Shown here: positions 1 to 6,436 of the stretch, one piece after another
Layout: the number at the start of each line of letters is the position of its first letter
How positions within the stretch are numbered: the stretch's first letter is position 1
Virus record (IMG/VR): IMGVR_UViG_3300019776_000234
Span: 1 to 36,743 of that record
DNA: 36,743 nucleotides
Strand: one strand, 5' to 3'
DNA from: a virus
The notes under the pieces: model-generated
Told to the model about the DNA's origin: nothing
Databases searched by the model: none
The model's input: the letters and a program-made list of their open reading frames with translations, nothing else
Program-made: the position numbers and the translations under genes

Positions 1-99
1 GTTGGCGCAAGTTCCATGAGGATTGCAATTAACTCATTCCATTTTTCCTTTCGAGCAGCATCAGCAGCATAAGCAGCAGTAGAAGCAGCATCAGCAGCA
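1..99. repeat. 99-bp terminal direct repeat, left copy
   Basis: The first 99 bases are identical to bases 36645-36743. An exact end overlap of 99 bases is what a de Bruijn assembler with k=99 leaves on a circular contig, so the unique molecule is 36,644 bp. A real 99-bp terminal repeat is possible, but the repeat lies inside a coding region and cuts a gene, which favours the assembly explanation. Confidence 0.93.
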
Positions 100-398
100 G
101 TCCGCGCCTCTCGCAGTTGCTCTATTGTTGCTTCTCCACTCAAAAACAACTCAGCAACCACAATCGCATTCCGAGAACGCTCGTCTTTTAGTAAATGCCA
201 AATTGAACGCACTGCTTTACACGCAAAAATCTGTAGCGTTTTTGTTGGAAGAACTCGTCTCGCAATCCACATTCTCCAATCTGCGATGATGTCCGTCCGC
301 AACCACAAATCTTCAATTGTCTCGCATTCGGTTTCGATGGCCCAATCTCGTCCAGATTGGCAGGCGTTGTGTTTATCTAAAAATTCTATCAGATTCAT
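1..398 (-). CDS. Ala-rich phage protein, 5' part of a gene split by the contig ends
   Basis: This reads leftward from ATG at 398 to the window edge and continues at 36644 down to TAA at 36629, giving 137 residues once the 99-bp overlap is collapsed. The N-terminal part is rich in Trp and Arg. The C-terminal part is an Ala-rich helical stretch with repeated AADAA/AAYAA units, then a charged RKEKW segment and a hydrophobic tail ending in TITVE. Ala-rich repeats of this kind before an Arg/Lys-rich end are seen in many uncharacterised phage proteins. It is the first gene after the putative promoter at 442-470 and heads the leftward small-gene operon. Function unknown. The start has no strong ribosome binding site, only the AT-rich leader CAATTATTTATG, which resembles the leader of the gene starting at 6634. 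Confidence 0.85.
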   Translation of the reverse strand, partial: MNLIEFLDKHNACQSGRDWAIETECETIEDLWLRTDIIADWRMWIARRVLPTKTLQIFACKAVRSIWHLLKDERSRNAIVVAELFLSGEATIEQLREARTAADAASTAAYAADAARKEKWNELIAILMELAP

Positions 399-441
399 AA
401 ATAATTGATTTCGTTGGCGGTGATTCGCTCAACTGGGGATG

Positions 442-470
442 AGTAAATCAGACGCGACTCTCAGTCGCAA
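442..470 (-). promoter_or_regulatory. Putative leftward promoter with palindrome over -35/spacer
   Basis: On the minus strand there is TTGCGA (465-470), a 17-bp spacer and TTTACT (442-447), upstream of the gene starting at 398. The inverted repeat GCGACT-CTC-AGTCGC (454-468) overlaps the -35 and the spacer. The 71-490 side is very A/T-rich, which on the plus strand makes this hairpin resemble a terminator, but no rightward gene ends here. Box matches are 4 of 6 each, so this is an inference. Confidence 0.45.
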
Positions 471-490
471 CAATATTTTATTTTATTTTT

Positions 491-1267
491 TTACTTTTCT
501 ATAAGTCGCTGCATCAGAGTACGAAATGCGAGTTCAGCGGTTGCAGGAACTACTCCGTTTCCGCAAAGTCGCAATCTGTCCACCCAGTTTTTACACCCAT
601 CAACCATTCGACAAATTCCGGGTTTAGATATTTCCCAGATTCTTCCCCCCTGACTTGAGTTGCAAGGCTCGGAGTATTGCGAAATTTCTCTGATGGACTG
701 CATATTTCTTTTGCCAGATGAGCCGTTGGCGTGGGCCAGTATGAAAACCCGCTTTCTTTGGTGAGGCGCACCACATTCGCTCGCACTGAATAGTCCAACC
801 TCAACTCTGTAATCCATATGTTCCAGTTTTTCGATAGTCCATTCGATGCAAAGAGATCCATCTGGCATTCTGCTGCTAAGTAATCCCTCCACGTTTTCGA
901 TGAAGATTGCGTTTGGTTGCATTTCTTCAAGTCCTCGCAACCAGTCGTCGAAAAGGAATCGTTCGTCTGATCCTCCGGCGCGTTTTCCGGCTGTTGAGTG
1001 CGGTTGACAAGGGATTCCCGCAACTGCCATATCCACCAGTCCTCGAAACTTTCGGTAAGGGAAGGTAAGCAAATTCGACCAAATAGGAACTTGTGCCAAG
1101 AGTCCTTGTTCCATCTTACTGATGAGATTTGCTTGGGCGTACCCCTCAAGTTCACAAAATCCAATGAGCCGCATTCTTTCACCAAGGACTCTTTTGATTC
1201 CAAGTCCAAGACCGCCATATCCGGCGCAGAATTCAATAACGGTAATGGGATCGTTATCATTATTCAT
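491..1267 (-). CDS. DNA (cytosine-5) methyltransferase
   Basis: This is a 258-residue C5 cytosine DNA methyltransferase of the Dcm/phage type. It transfers a methyl group from SAM to cytosine C5 in DNA. Visible motifs in order: SAM loop FCAGYGGLGLG (13-23), catalytic loop GIPCQP with Cys87, ENVEG (124-128), QRKRVF (170-175) and the C-terminal GNGVVP (236-241). All catalytic motifs are intact. The region between motif VIII and the C-terminal motif, where target recognition sits, is only about 35-40 residues, so this is a minimal enzyme. I chose ATG 1267, 8 bases inside the helicase-loader stop; an upstream ATG at 1300 lies deeper in that gene. Likely role: self-methylation against host restriction. 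A second long frame overlaps it completely (550-1260). Confidence 0.92.
   Translation of the reverse strand: MNNDNDPITVIEFCAGYGGLGLGIKRVLGERMRLIGFCELEGYAQANLISKMEQGLLAQVPIWSNLLTFPYRKFRGLVDMAVAGIPCQPHSTAGKRAGGSDERFLFDDWLRGLEEMQPNAIFIENVEGLLSSRMPDGSLCIEWTIEKLEHMDYRVEVGLFSASECGAPHQRKRVFILAHANGSSGKRNMQSIREISQYSEPCNSSQGGRIWEISKPGICRMVDGCKNWVDRLRLCGNGVVPATAELAFRTLMQRLIEK
550..1260 (-). CDS. Overlapping frame with WPTPT and LNPEFVEWLMG motifs
   Basis: This 236-codon open frame lies wholly inside the methyltransferase gene, same strand, other frame. Its ATG overlaps the helicase-loader stop by one base (TAATG), the same junction that starts the helicase loader itself. The translation is not random: its last third has KNWNIWITELRLDYS, then SYWPTPTA, then LNPEFVEWLMG and GWTD. 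These motifs are familiar to me from a family of uncharacterised phage proteins usually labelled DNA methylase-like. It ends within the GNGVVP motif of the other frame. It could be a true overprinted gene, an evolutionary relic, or a frame whose database relatives are mis-called methyltransferase genes. No function is assigned. Confidence 0.4.
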   Translation of the reverse strand: MITIPLPLLNSAPDMAVLDLESKESLVKECGSLDFVNLRGTPKQISSVRWNKDSWHKFLFGRICLPSLTESFEDWWIWQLRESLVNRTQQPENAPEDQTNDSFSTTGCEDLKKCNQTQSSSKTWRDYLAAECQMDLFASNGLSKNWNIWITELRLDYSVRANVVRLTKESGFSYWPTPTAHLAKEICSPSEKFRNTPSLATQVRGEESGKYLNPEFVEWLMGVKTGWTDCDFAETE

Positions 1268-2009
1268 TTTTTCTAAAGTCTTGCCCGTCACAAACTGCAA
1301 TAATCCTGTTCCGGCTCATCCTCGAAAGCACCGGGGCAGGGAACACCGTCTCGAAATCTTTCGGACTGAGATTTGTTGTTAAAAGCGTTGGCAACTCTCT
1401 GTCCCATCTGTTGTCGAAAATATCCCACATCTTAGGTTCCATCGTCTTGCTAAAAGCATTGGGCCGAACCTCATCGATAAACAACACTGGAAACTTGGAA
1501 TAGTATTCAATGCACAATTCCTCCTGCCCTTCACCTTTCTGAGCTGCCTGTGTTAGCCGTCTCGAAAGCATCGAAAACTTCGTCATTTTGACTTTCGTCC
1601 CAGCCTCGTAAATCGTCCGTGCAATACAGCTCGCCAAATGAGTTTTACCAGTGCCAGGAGGGCCAGACAAAATGAACGTCGATGCTTCGCGGATCTCCTC
1701 AACTCTCGCCGCTGTCCACTTTTTCGCTTCAGCGAGCGTTCGTGCTTTTTGCGGAGTCGATGGAGTTAATTGATCGAATGTCGCCGTGATGTATCTGGCA
1801 GGGATTCCCGTTTTGCGCGTTAGCTCCGGCTCAAGAACCTCCGGCAATCCACTCTGGCTGGCTGTTTTTAGCCTCTCATCTGCTGGTTGCCATAGACCAC
1901 AGCACTCATCGCATCTCAGCGGCTTAAAAGAGGGAAATTCAAGCATCCAGCGTGACCGGAATTGTTTTCCGCAATCCAAACAGTCTCTTTGTTCTTCTCG
2001 TAAGTTCAT
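1260..2009 (-). CDS. DnaC-like AAA+ replicative helicase loader
   Basis: A 249-residue AAA+ ATPase of the DnaC/IstB type. It should load the host DnaB helicase at the phage origin. A four-Cys zinc-binding N-terminus (Cys10, 13, 33, 36) is followed by Walker A GPPGTGKT (116-123), Walker B VLFIDE (175-180) and a sensor-like TTNLS (211-215). The start at 2009 overlaps the stop of the DUF1376 gene by one base (TAATG), which supports this start over an in-frame one at 2063. The DUF1376 protein upstream is its likely partner, as lambda O is to P. Cytoplasmic. The gene overlaps the next one by 8 bases. Confidence 0.9.
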   Translation of the reverse strand: MNLREEQRDCLDCGKQFRSRWMLEFPSFKPLRCDECCGLWQPADERLKTASQSGLPEVLEPELTRKTGIPARYITATFDQLTPSTPQKARTLAEAKKWTAARVEEIREASTFILSGPPGTGKTHLASCIARTIYEAGTKVKMTKFSMLSRRLTQAAQKGEGQEELCIEYYSKFPVLFIDEVRPNAFSKTMEPKMWDIFDNRWDRELPTLLTTNLSPKDFETVFPAPVLSRMSRNRIIAVCDGQDFRKNE

Positions 2010-2836
2010 TATTGATAATCTTTTGCGACCTGAGCCCAGTCGGTTGTTCCTTGCGTGTTCCAATCTAACGTGTAATCCACTTTCGAGTAGTCCACAAATC
2101 CGGCTGAGTTCGTTACCTCGCTGTTTGCTGGGATCTTCTCAGGGAAAACACCTTGCCAGCCGTTTGTTATACTCGCGTTAATCGCTTGTATCGCAATCGA
2201 TTGTCCATAAGTCGCCAGCTTTGCGAGTAGCTTCTCAGCCATCGTTGGAGTCATTTTGCAACGCTTCTCGATCCTGTGGCGAATGAAATCATCCCATGCG
2301 GATCGAAACAATTCTGAGTCCAACTCAACCGGAATTAGAGCGACAGCGACTCGCTTTGTTGCGACAGCAACTTCCCCTTTAGGGGTAAGGGGTTCTTTTA
2401 TATTCTCGTTCTTGGTTCTTGGTTCTTGGTTCTTGGTTAGCTCAGCATCTGTTGAGCATCCGTTGAGCGTCTGCTCAGCATCCGTTGAGCGTTTGCTTTT
2501 TTTGATGTGCTTTTGGCGAGCTTTTGCGGATGCTTCAGCGGCTTTCAATACCTTCTCGTGCTTGTCTTTATACTCGGAAATCTCTTCATCCGCTCGCTTG
2601 TTACGGTACTCGTTGTTTTCGTATGTAAAAAACTCATTTAACACCATTAAAAGAGCCTTTTTTTCCTCTTCTGTGTTAGCTAACACGCGTCTTTCAAGCA
2701 TTTCAATGTTCCCGCAAAGTGGCTTTTCGGTCAAATAATACACATCCAAACAATCCCTGTAGAGCGAACGCTCAACACGCGTAAGATGCCTTGTGGCTGA
2801 GTCAAAATCCCCGATGTGATATTTGTACCAATTCAT
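2009..2836 (-). CDS. DUF1376 replication protein (O-like)
   Basis: A 275-residue protein. The N-terminal DUF1376/YdaU-type domain (about residues 1-85, beginning MNWYKYHIGDF with a helical LTRVERSLYRDCLDVYY segment) is typical of phage replication genes placed next to a DnaC-like loader. A Lys/Ser/Thr-rich linker of low complexity (about 90-150) follows, then a helical C-terminal domain. The linker is encoded by the repeat cluster 2409-2490, which may be the replication origin. ATG 2836 is chosen because it forms an ATGA overlap with the upstream small gene. The role in initiation is inferred from domain and neighbours. Confidence 0.8.
   Translation of the reverse strand: MNWYKYHIGDFDSATRHLTRVERSLYRDCLDVYYLTEKPLCGNIEMLERRVLANTEEEKKALLMVLNEFFTYENNEYRNKRADEEISEYKDKHEKVLKAAEASAKARQKHIKKSKRSTDAEQTLNGCSTDAELTKNQEPRTKNENIKEPLTPKGEVAVATKRVAVALIPVELDSELFRSAWDDFIRHRIEKRCKMTPTMAEKLLAKLATYGQSIAIQAINASITNGWQGVFPEKIPANSEVTNSAGFVDYSKVDYTLDWNTQGTTDWAQVAKDYQ
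2409..2490. repeat. Iteron-like repeat cluster, candidate replication origin
   Basis: There are four perfect tandem copies of the 7-mer TTCTTGG (2409-2436), then three copies of the 13-mer GCATCYGTTGAGC starting at 2445, 2456 and 2478, spaced by 11 and 22 bases, that is whole helical turns. Two copies extend to the 18-mer GCTCAGCATCYGTTGAGC (2440-2457, 2473-2490), each with inverted GCTCA/TGAGC arms. The flank at 2395-2405 is AT-rich. The cluster lies inside the replication protein gene, as the lambda origin does inside gene O. Origin function is inferred. Confidence 0.55.
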
Positions 2837-2997
2837 TGTTTTGATTTCCCCCAACGTATTTCGAGCATCTTTTGATAATGTTCTGGCGGTCTGCGTTTCA
2901 CTTCTCCGAAACCTGCTTTCCCGCCTTTTTTGCCAACCTTTGCTCGGATTTGCTTGAGTATCTCAGATTGGGTCGTTTTGTCAATTTGCTTGCTCAT
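2833..2997 (-). CDS. Small basic hypothetical protein
   Basis: A 54-residue, strongly basic protein (MSKQIDKTTQ...), with a Gly/Lys stretch VGKKGGKAGFGEVKRRPPEHY in its middle. It ends with TGA overlapping the ATG of the DUF1376 gene in an ATGA junction, which is good evidence for translation. It sits between the replication gene and the palindromic operator at 3010-3029. The fold is not recognised; a short nucleic-acid-binding accessory is possible from charge alone. Confidence 0.7.
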   Translation of the reverse strand: MSKQIDKTTQSEILKQIRAKVGKKGGKAGFGEVKRRPPEHYQKMLEIRWGKSKQ

Positions 2998-3009
2998 AAT
3001 AATTAGCTA

Positions 3010-3029
3010 ATGCACAACCGCTTGTGCAT
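3010..3029. promoter_or_regulatory. 20-bp palindromic operator, copy 1
   Basis: ATGCACAACCGCTTGTGCAT, with 8-bp inverted arms around CCGC, is identical to 6918-6937. Here the arms extend to 10 bp (TAATGCACAA/TTGTGCATTA). It lies 13 bases upstream of the start at 2997, in a short intergenic gap. An exact 20-bp intergenic match at two leftward units suggests a binding site for one dimeric regulator. Confidence 0.65.
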
Positions 3030-3041
3030 TAAGTTGCTGAT

Positions 3042-3917
3042 TTATTCCCAGCCTGGAATTGCTTTTCTCAGCTTGTTTTGGATCTCGTTGTATTGCTTCG
3101 CTTGGATCACAATCAACTTTACCTCAGGATGATACTTTGCCATCCGTCGGATCTTTGTGCGGCTTCTCTGATCCATCCAGCCTTTGACTTCGTGGAACAC
3201 TTCGTTTCCATTATTTTCAAGCACCCAGAAATCCGGTAAATAGCTCACAGTACCACGCTTGACTCCTTCAAACCAGAAGCACTTTGGTTCGTGTTGCCAT
3301 TCTTTGATCTCTCCAAGTTGTTTGAGATACTCAAGATACCGAGCATAATTTGACTCCCATTTTGAACGGAAGTATTTTCGCTTTCCTCCGATTTCCTGCC
3401 ATGACGCTTTCCATGTGACTCCTTTGCGCTCATGCGAATATGTGCCATTTTCCCACGCTGTTTTTTTAGCTTTCAAAACAATTTCGGATCTTTCTGCTTT
3501 CGTTAGACTTTTTGCAAATGCCTTTGATTTTTGGCCCATAACCGCACGAACTGATTCTGGATGTTTCTTTCCAAAATATCCTTTTGGATGTTCGTTTTCG
3601 GAGTGCCACTTTTTGAATCTAGTGCTAATCGCGGCACGTTGTTGTTCATTTTTCAGAAGTTTCCCTTCTGCGTGAAGTCGCTTCATTACAAGGCTTTGAT
3701 CTGGTCGCTTTTTACCAACTTTGCTTTCTGCTGCCTTTTTCTGAAATGACTTAAAAAAGTCTGATTCGGTGTTAAGTTTTAACTTTAATTCAGAGGCCAT
3801 CCATCTGATCGCCCCTTCTCCTCTTCCTAAATGCAGCGCACAAAATTGCTTTCCGTGATCTGGGTAATTTGCCTTTAGGAACTCAATATCTTCAGTAGAC
3901 CATTTTTTGATTTTCAC
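3042..3917 (-). CDS. DUF1064-type PD-(D/E)XK nuclease with N-terminal HTH
   Basis: 291 residues. The C-terminal part (about 175-290) matches the DUF1064 pattern of phage nucleases related to T7 endonuclease I/Holliday-junction resolvase folds: FRSKWESNYARYLEYL with Glu188, YLPDF with Asp229, then HEVKGW with Glu243 and Lys245. Residues 5-45 (WSTEDIEFLKANYPDHG...GAIRWMASEL) look like a Myb/SANT-type helix-turn-helix. Residues 105-135 (GYFGKKHPESVRAVMG) resemble NUMOD3-type DNA-binding modules of homing endonucleases. The combination suggests a site-directed or structure-directed nuclease serving recombination or packaging. Start is GTG 3917, 16 bases downstream of the expected transcript start from 3940-3968. 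Confidence 0.75.
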   Translation of the reverse strand: MKIKKWSTEDIEFLKANYPDHGKQFCALHLGRGEGAIRWMASELKLKLNTESDFFKSFQKKAAESKVGKKRPDQSLVMKRLHAEGKLLKNEQQRAAISTRFKKWHSENEHPKGYFGKKHPESVRAVMGQKSKAFAKSLTKAERSEIVLKAKKTAWENGTYSHERKGVTWKASWQEIGGKRKYFRSKWESNYARYLEYLKQLGEIKEWQHEPKCFWFEGVKRGTVSYLPDFWVLENNGNEVFHEVKGWMDQRSRTKIRRMAKYHPEVKLIVIQAKQYNEIQNKLRKAIPGWE

Positions 3918-3928
3918 GGATTCATCAA

Positions 3929-3969
3929 ATCAGATTCAGATAATACACACAATATCAGATTGTGATAAT
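3929..3969 (-). promoter_or_regulatory. Putative leftward promoter with direct and inverted repeats
   Basis: On the minus strand: TTATCA (3963-3968), 17-bp spacer, TATTAT (3940-3945). The inverted repeat CACAAT-ATCAG-ATTGTG (3948-3964) fills the spacer. Two direct repeats ATCAGATTnnGATAAT lie at 3929-3944 and 3954-3969, 25 bases apart, differing only at the two middle bases. It is the only sizeable gap (3918-4022) in this part of the leftward arm, so it probably restarts transcription for the nuclease gene under separate control. Confidence 0.5.
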
Positions 3970-4022
3970 TCATAAATAAATTTGAGCGTGTAAGATGCGC
4001 TCCCCCTGTAGATTAACCGAGA

Positions 4023-4484
4023 TTAGAAATTCAAGTCGTCGCCGTCGATAGGATCGTTGGCTGATACTGATTTTCGAGGAGATGGCGGAACATAGCCAGC
4101 AGGAAGCCAGTCTAAGTTCGTGTATTTTCCGCACTTAGATTTCTTGACCTGCACGTTTACGGTCTTGCCAACGAATTTCTCTGGCAGGATCTCGATTTCT
4201 GCGCCTTCTTTTCCGGCTGAGTTTGAGCCGATAATATCGCTAAACGCTTGAACGGTTTCATCTGCGAGCGAGTTGTCTTCGTTGTATCGGAGAACAACAG
4301 TCGCCCGGACGTTGAAATAATCCGGACCAACGCCGACGTGGAACTCCCATTTGTCGTCTAGGTTCTTGGTTTTTAGCGGGCCGTGTTCGTCTTCCGAAAC
4401 TACCTTGACGATTTTTGCGCTTGGATAAACACCAACAGGGGCATCTGTGAGCGGTTTTCGCGGGGCTGATACTTTGATTTTCAT
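4023..4484 (-). CDS. SSB-like ssDNA-binding protein
   Basis: 153 residues. Beta-rich core with WEFHVGVGPDYFNVRATVVLRYN and GKTVNVQVKKSKCGKYTNLDWL segments, as in phage DUF669/OB-fold ssDNA-binding proteins. The C-terminus is a Pro/Ser-rich linker ending in the acidic tip DPIDGDDLNF, which closely resembles the DDIPF-type tail by which bacterial SSBs recruit partner proteins. It sits between the exonuclease and the DUF1064 nuclease in the recombination cluster and probably protects single strands made by the exonuclease for the RecT-like protein. ATG start, 1 base after the exonuclease stop. Confidence 0.72.
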   Translation of the reverse strand: MKIKVSAPRKPLTDAPVGVYPSAKIVKVVSEDEHGPLKTKNLDDKWEFHVGVGPDYFNVRATVVLRYNEDNSLADETVQAFSDIIGSNSAGKEGAEIEILPEKFVGKTVNVQVKKSKCGKYTNLDWLPAGYVPPSPRKSVSANDPIDGDDLNF

Positions 4485-4485
4485 G

Positions 4486-5454
4486 TTATGCTTTTACGAG
4501 TGTAGGATTACTTGGTTCTGTTTTTTTGATGAGTCCAGTTGGGAACTCGGTTTCGGGATGGACTTCATCCCAAATCTTCTTGGCTTTAGTAGCCGAAATT
4601 GCGCCGTTAGCCATTGCGATCTGCTGCCATGTGATCCGGTTTTCGGCAGTTGCAAAATCCTCTGGAAATACTAGCGAGCGTTGCGATCCTTTGCGGAGTT
4701 TCCAGCCGTCAACTTGCTCGCCGTTTGATAGGAGCAGTTTCGCTTTTTCTTCCGCTTTTTCGCGGAATGAGTCTAGGTGTTTGCACTGTGTAAGGAATTT
4801 CCCCAACTCAACCGGATTACTCAGCAGTATGTCAAACCGATCAGACGTGAGTGATGCAGCAGTTTCAGCGAGTCCCAGCCGAGCGGAACACGTTGACGAT
4901 TTCGCGCACCAGTCGCAATAATCGCACGGAGTGGGCCGTTTCTGAGGGTCATTTACGCGAGCGAGAACGGCGTTTACGATCTCTTTTGCGTGAGCGTAGG
5001 TAAACGTATGCGAAACCGTCCGCTTCTGGTCAATGAAGGCCAATATCGCAGTCCATTCAGCAACATAGTGTTTTTCCATGCACCCCAACGCATATGCCGC
5101 CATCTGGTGCTTATAATCGTAAATCTGACCGGATTTAATATCTACGAGGATACGTTTCTCAGGTATCAGAACATCCATCGTGCCGCCTTTTAGGCCGCTA
5201 ATATCAACCCACAGCTCAGATTCTAGCGAGATGATTGGCGAATCTCCGGCAATTTCGCGAATCGTCTGCGCTCCCCATTGTATCGCGTAAACGTCATCGG
5301 CCTCCATGCCGGAGACCTCAAGCGCGTTCGTTGCTAAGTACTCTCTGATTTTAGCGTCTAGCATCGTCCCGCGAGATGCTGCTTCCGAGGTATATGGTGC
5401 GGACTCATAGCAGGGGCATTCTGCGAGTTTTGGAAGTGATGATGGGCGGATCAT
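4486..5454 (-). CDS. PD-(D/E)XK exonuclease with Cys cluster (RecB/Cas4-like, DUF2800-like)
   Basis: 322 residues. Nuclease core: GGTMDVLIPEKRILVDIKSG, with Asp94, Asp105 and Lys107 as the metal and catalytic residues, followed by the QMAAYALG helix (Gln117, Tyr121). Cys177, 180, 183 and 189 (CDYCDWCAKSSTC), with Cys13/Cys15 near the N-terminus, suggest a 4Fe-4S cluster as in AddB, Cas4 and related phage exonucleases. It should resect double-strand ends and supply single strands to the RecT-like protein two genes upstream. The start at 5454 overlaps the stop of the 76-residue gene (ATGA). Confidence 0.85.
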   Translation of the reverse strand: MIRPSSLPKLAECPCYESAPYTSEAASRGTMLDAKIREYLATNALEVSGMEADDVYAIQWGAQTIREIAGDSPIISLESELWVDISGLKGGTMDVLIPEKRILVDIKSGQIYDYKHQMAAYALGCMEKHYVAEWTAILAFIDQKRTVSHTFTYAHAKEIVNAVLARVNDPQKRPTPCDYCDWCAKSSTCSARLGLAETAASLTSDRFDILLSNPVELGKFLTQCKHLDSFREKAEEKAKLLLSNGEQVDGWKLRKGSQRSLVFPEDFATAENRITWQQIAMANGAISATKAKKIWDEVHPETEFPTGLIKKTEPSNPTLVKA

Positions 5455-5681
5455 TTGGATTTTTGTTTAGAATTGATCAACTCACACGCATTAAAAAACT
5501 TAATAACTCCAAGCTGCGCCCCGATTAAGGCCGCATTAAGATACATTGAAGAATCAAAATCAGGGACAAGAAGCCCTTTGTTTTGTGCCTCTTTTATTGC
5601 AGTTAAGCAGATGTTTTTCATTTCTTCTGGAGCTTCGTCCAAAATTTCTTGGAATGGGAAATTTGTGAAATCAGTAATCAT
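5451..5681 (-). CDS. Hypothetical protein in recombination cluster
   Basis: 76 residues, mostly helical, with an acidic N-terminal half (FQEILDEAPEEMKNICLTAIKEAQNKG) and a hydrophobic Ala/Leu/Ile segment (YLNAALIGAQLGVIKFFNACEL) before a Lys-rich end. It overlaps both neighbours by 4 bases, so it is surely translated with the RecT-like and exonuclease genes. Not recognised; perhaps a small partner of one of them. Confidence 0.75.
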   Translation of the reverse strand: MITDFTNFPFQEILDEAPEEMKNICLTAIKEAQNKGLLVPDFDSSMYLNAALIGAQLGVIKFFNACELINSKQKSK

Positions 5682-6433
5682 TTCGATGCTTCCTGAGCTG
5701 CGTGTTTTTTAGCCTGAGCAACAAACCTATCTGGATTGGCGAGAATAAGCGTCTCTGTCTCGGCGGGCATATCGCGCCATGAGTCTTCCGAGGAGATCCG
5801 GCCCAAGAAGCGCAAATACTCGGTGGCCTCTTTGCTGATCGGCTCTAGGTAGTCTCCGATTGGGTCAGCGATATGCTCAAAAGAGTCGTTGTTTGATTCT
5901 TGAAGCGATGGGATTGGAGAGTTGTCAACAGGTTCAACCTTAACCTCAACCGTCTGCGGTTTCGAGTCAAACTGCTCGACTTCCTCCGGAGTGTATACGC
6001 CAACGCAAACGCCAGGATAAACCGTCCTAATCCCCTCGCTGACAACCCTCGCACGGAGCATGGCGCGAGGATATTGACGCCAAATGTCTTTGCCAGTGAG
6101 CCCAGCGCGTTTAGCCATTTCGAGCGTCCACTTAACTTCAACGCTTCCGCCTTGCGGATGGGTGAACAAAGCTGACACAGATTGCTCAGTGTAATCGCGC
6201 CATTCGATGCGACCACCAGTGGCTTGGAACCGCGCAACCATAGCGTCACTTTTGAGCGTTGGACGCCCTTGAATGACATGATAATCGCGGGCCGCTAGAG
6301 CCGGACTAATGCCCTCGGCTTGCGAGATGAGCATGAGGGCGAGAGCTTGATCGGCTGACCTAACGCCGAACAGGCCGCTTTTAGCGATGGTCTGAGCCAT
6401 CTGTGAGAGATCCGAATATGGGATGAGTTGCAT
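5678..6433 (-). CDS. RecT-family ssDNA-annealing protein
   Basis: 251 residues. The N-terminal two thirds carry the RecT/Bet-family pattern: MAQTIAKSGLFGVRSADQALALMLISQAEGISPALAARDYHVIQGRPTLK in the helical region, a central beta part, then GKDIWRQYPRAMLRARVVSEGIRTVYPGVCVGVYTPEE. It anneals complementary single strands during recombination-dependent replication. Its partner is the exonuclease at 4486-5454, with one small gene between. The last 90 residues are acidic and look flexible; they may bind partners. Confidence 0.88.
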   Translation of the reverse strand: MQLIPYSDLSQMAQTIAKSGLFGVRSADQALALMLISQAEGISPALAARDYHVIQGRPTLKSDAMVARFQATGGRIEWRDYTEQSVSALFTHPQGGSVEVKWTLEMAKRAGLTGKDIWRQYPRAMLRARVVSEGIRTVYPGVCVGVYTPEEVEQFDSKPQTVEVKVEPVDNSPIPSLQESNNDSFEHIADPIGDYLEPISKEATEYLRFLGRISSEDSWRDMPAETETLILANPDRFVAQAKKHAAQEASK

Positions 6434-6436
6434 AGG

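Noticed and set aside
454-490. Hairpin GCGACT/AGTCGC followed by a T-rich run as a terminator
   Set aside because: The U-tract would serve only rightward transcription, and no rightward gene lies upstream; the site fits a leftward promoter region better.
5845-6279. 144-codon minus-strand frame inside the RecT-like gene
   Set aside because: Unlike the methyltransferase overlap, its translation shows no recognisable motif and has the Arg/Ser/Leu bias of a shadow frame.
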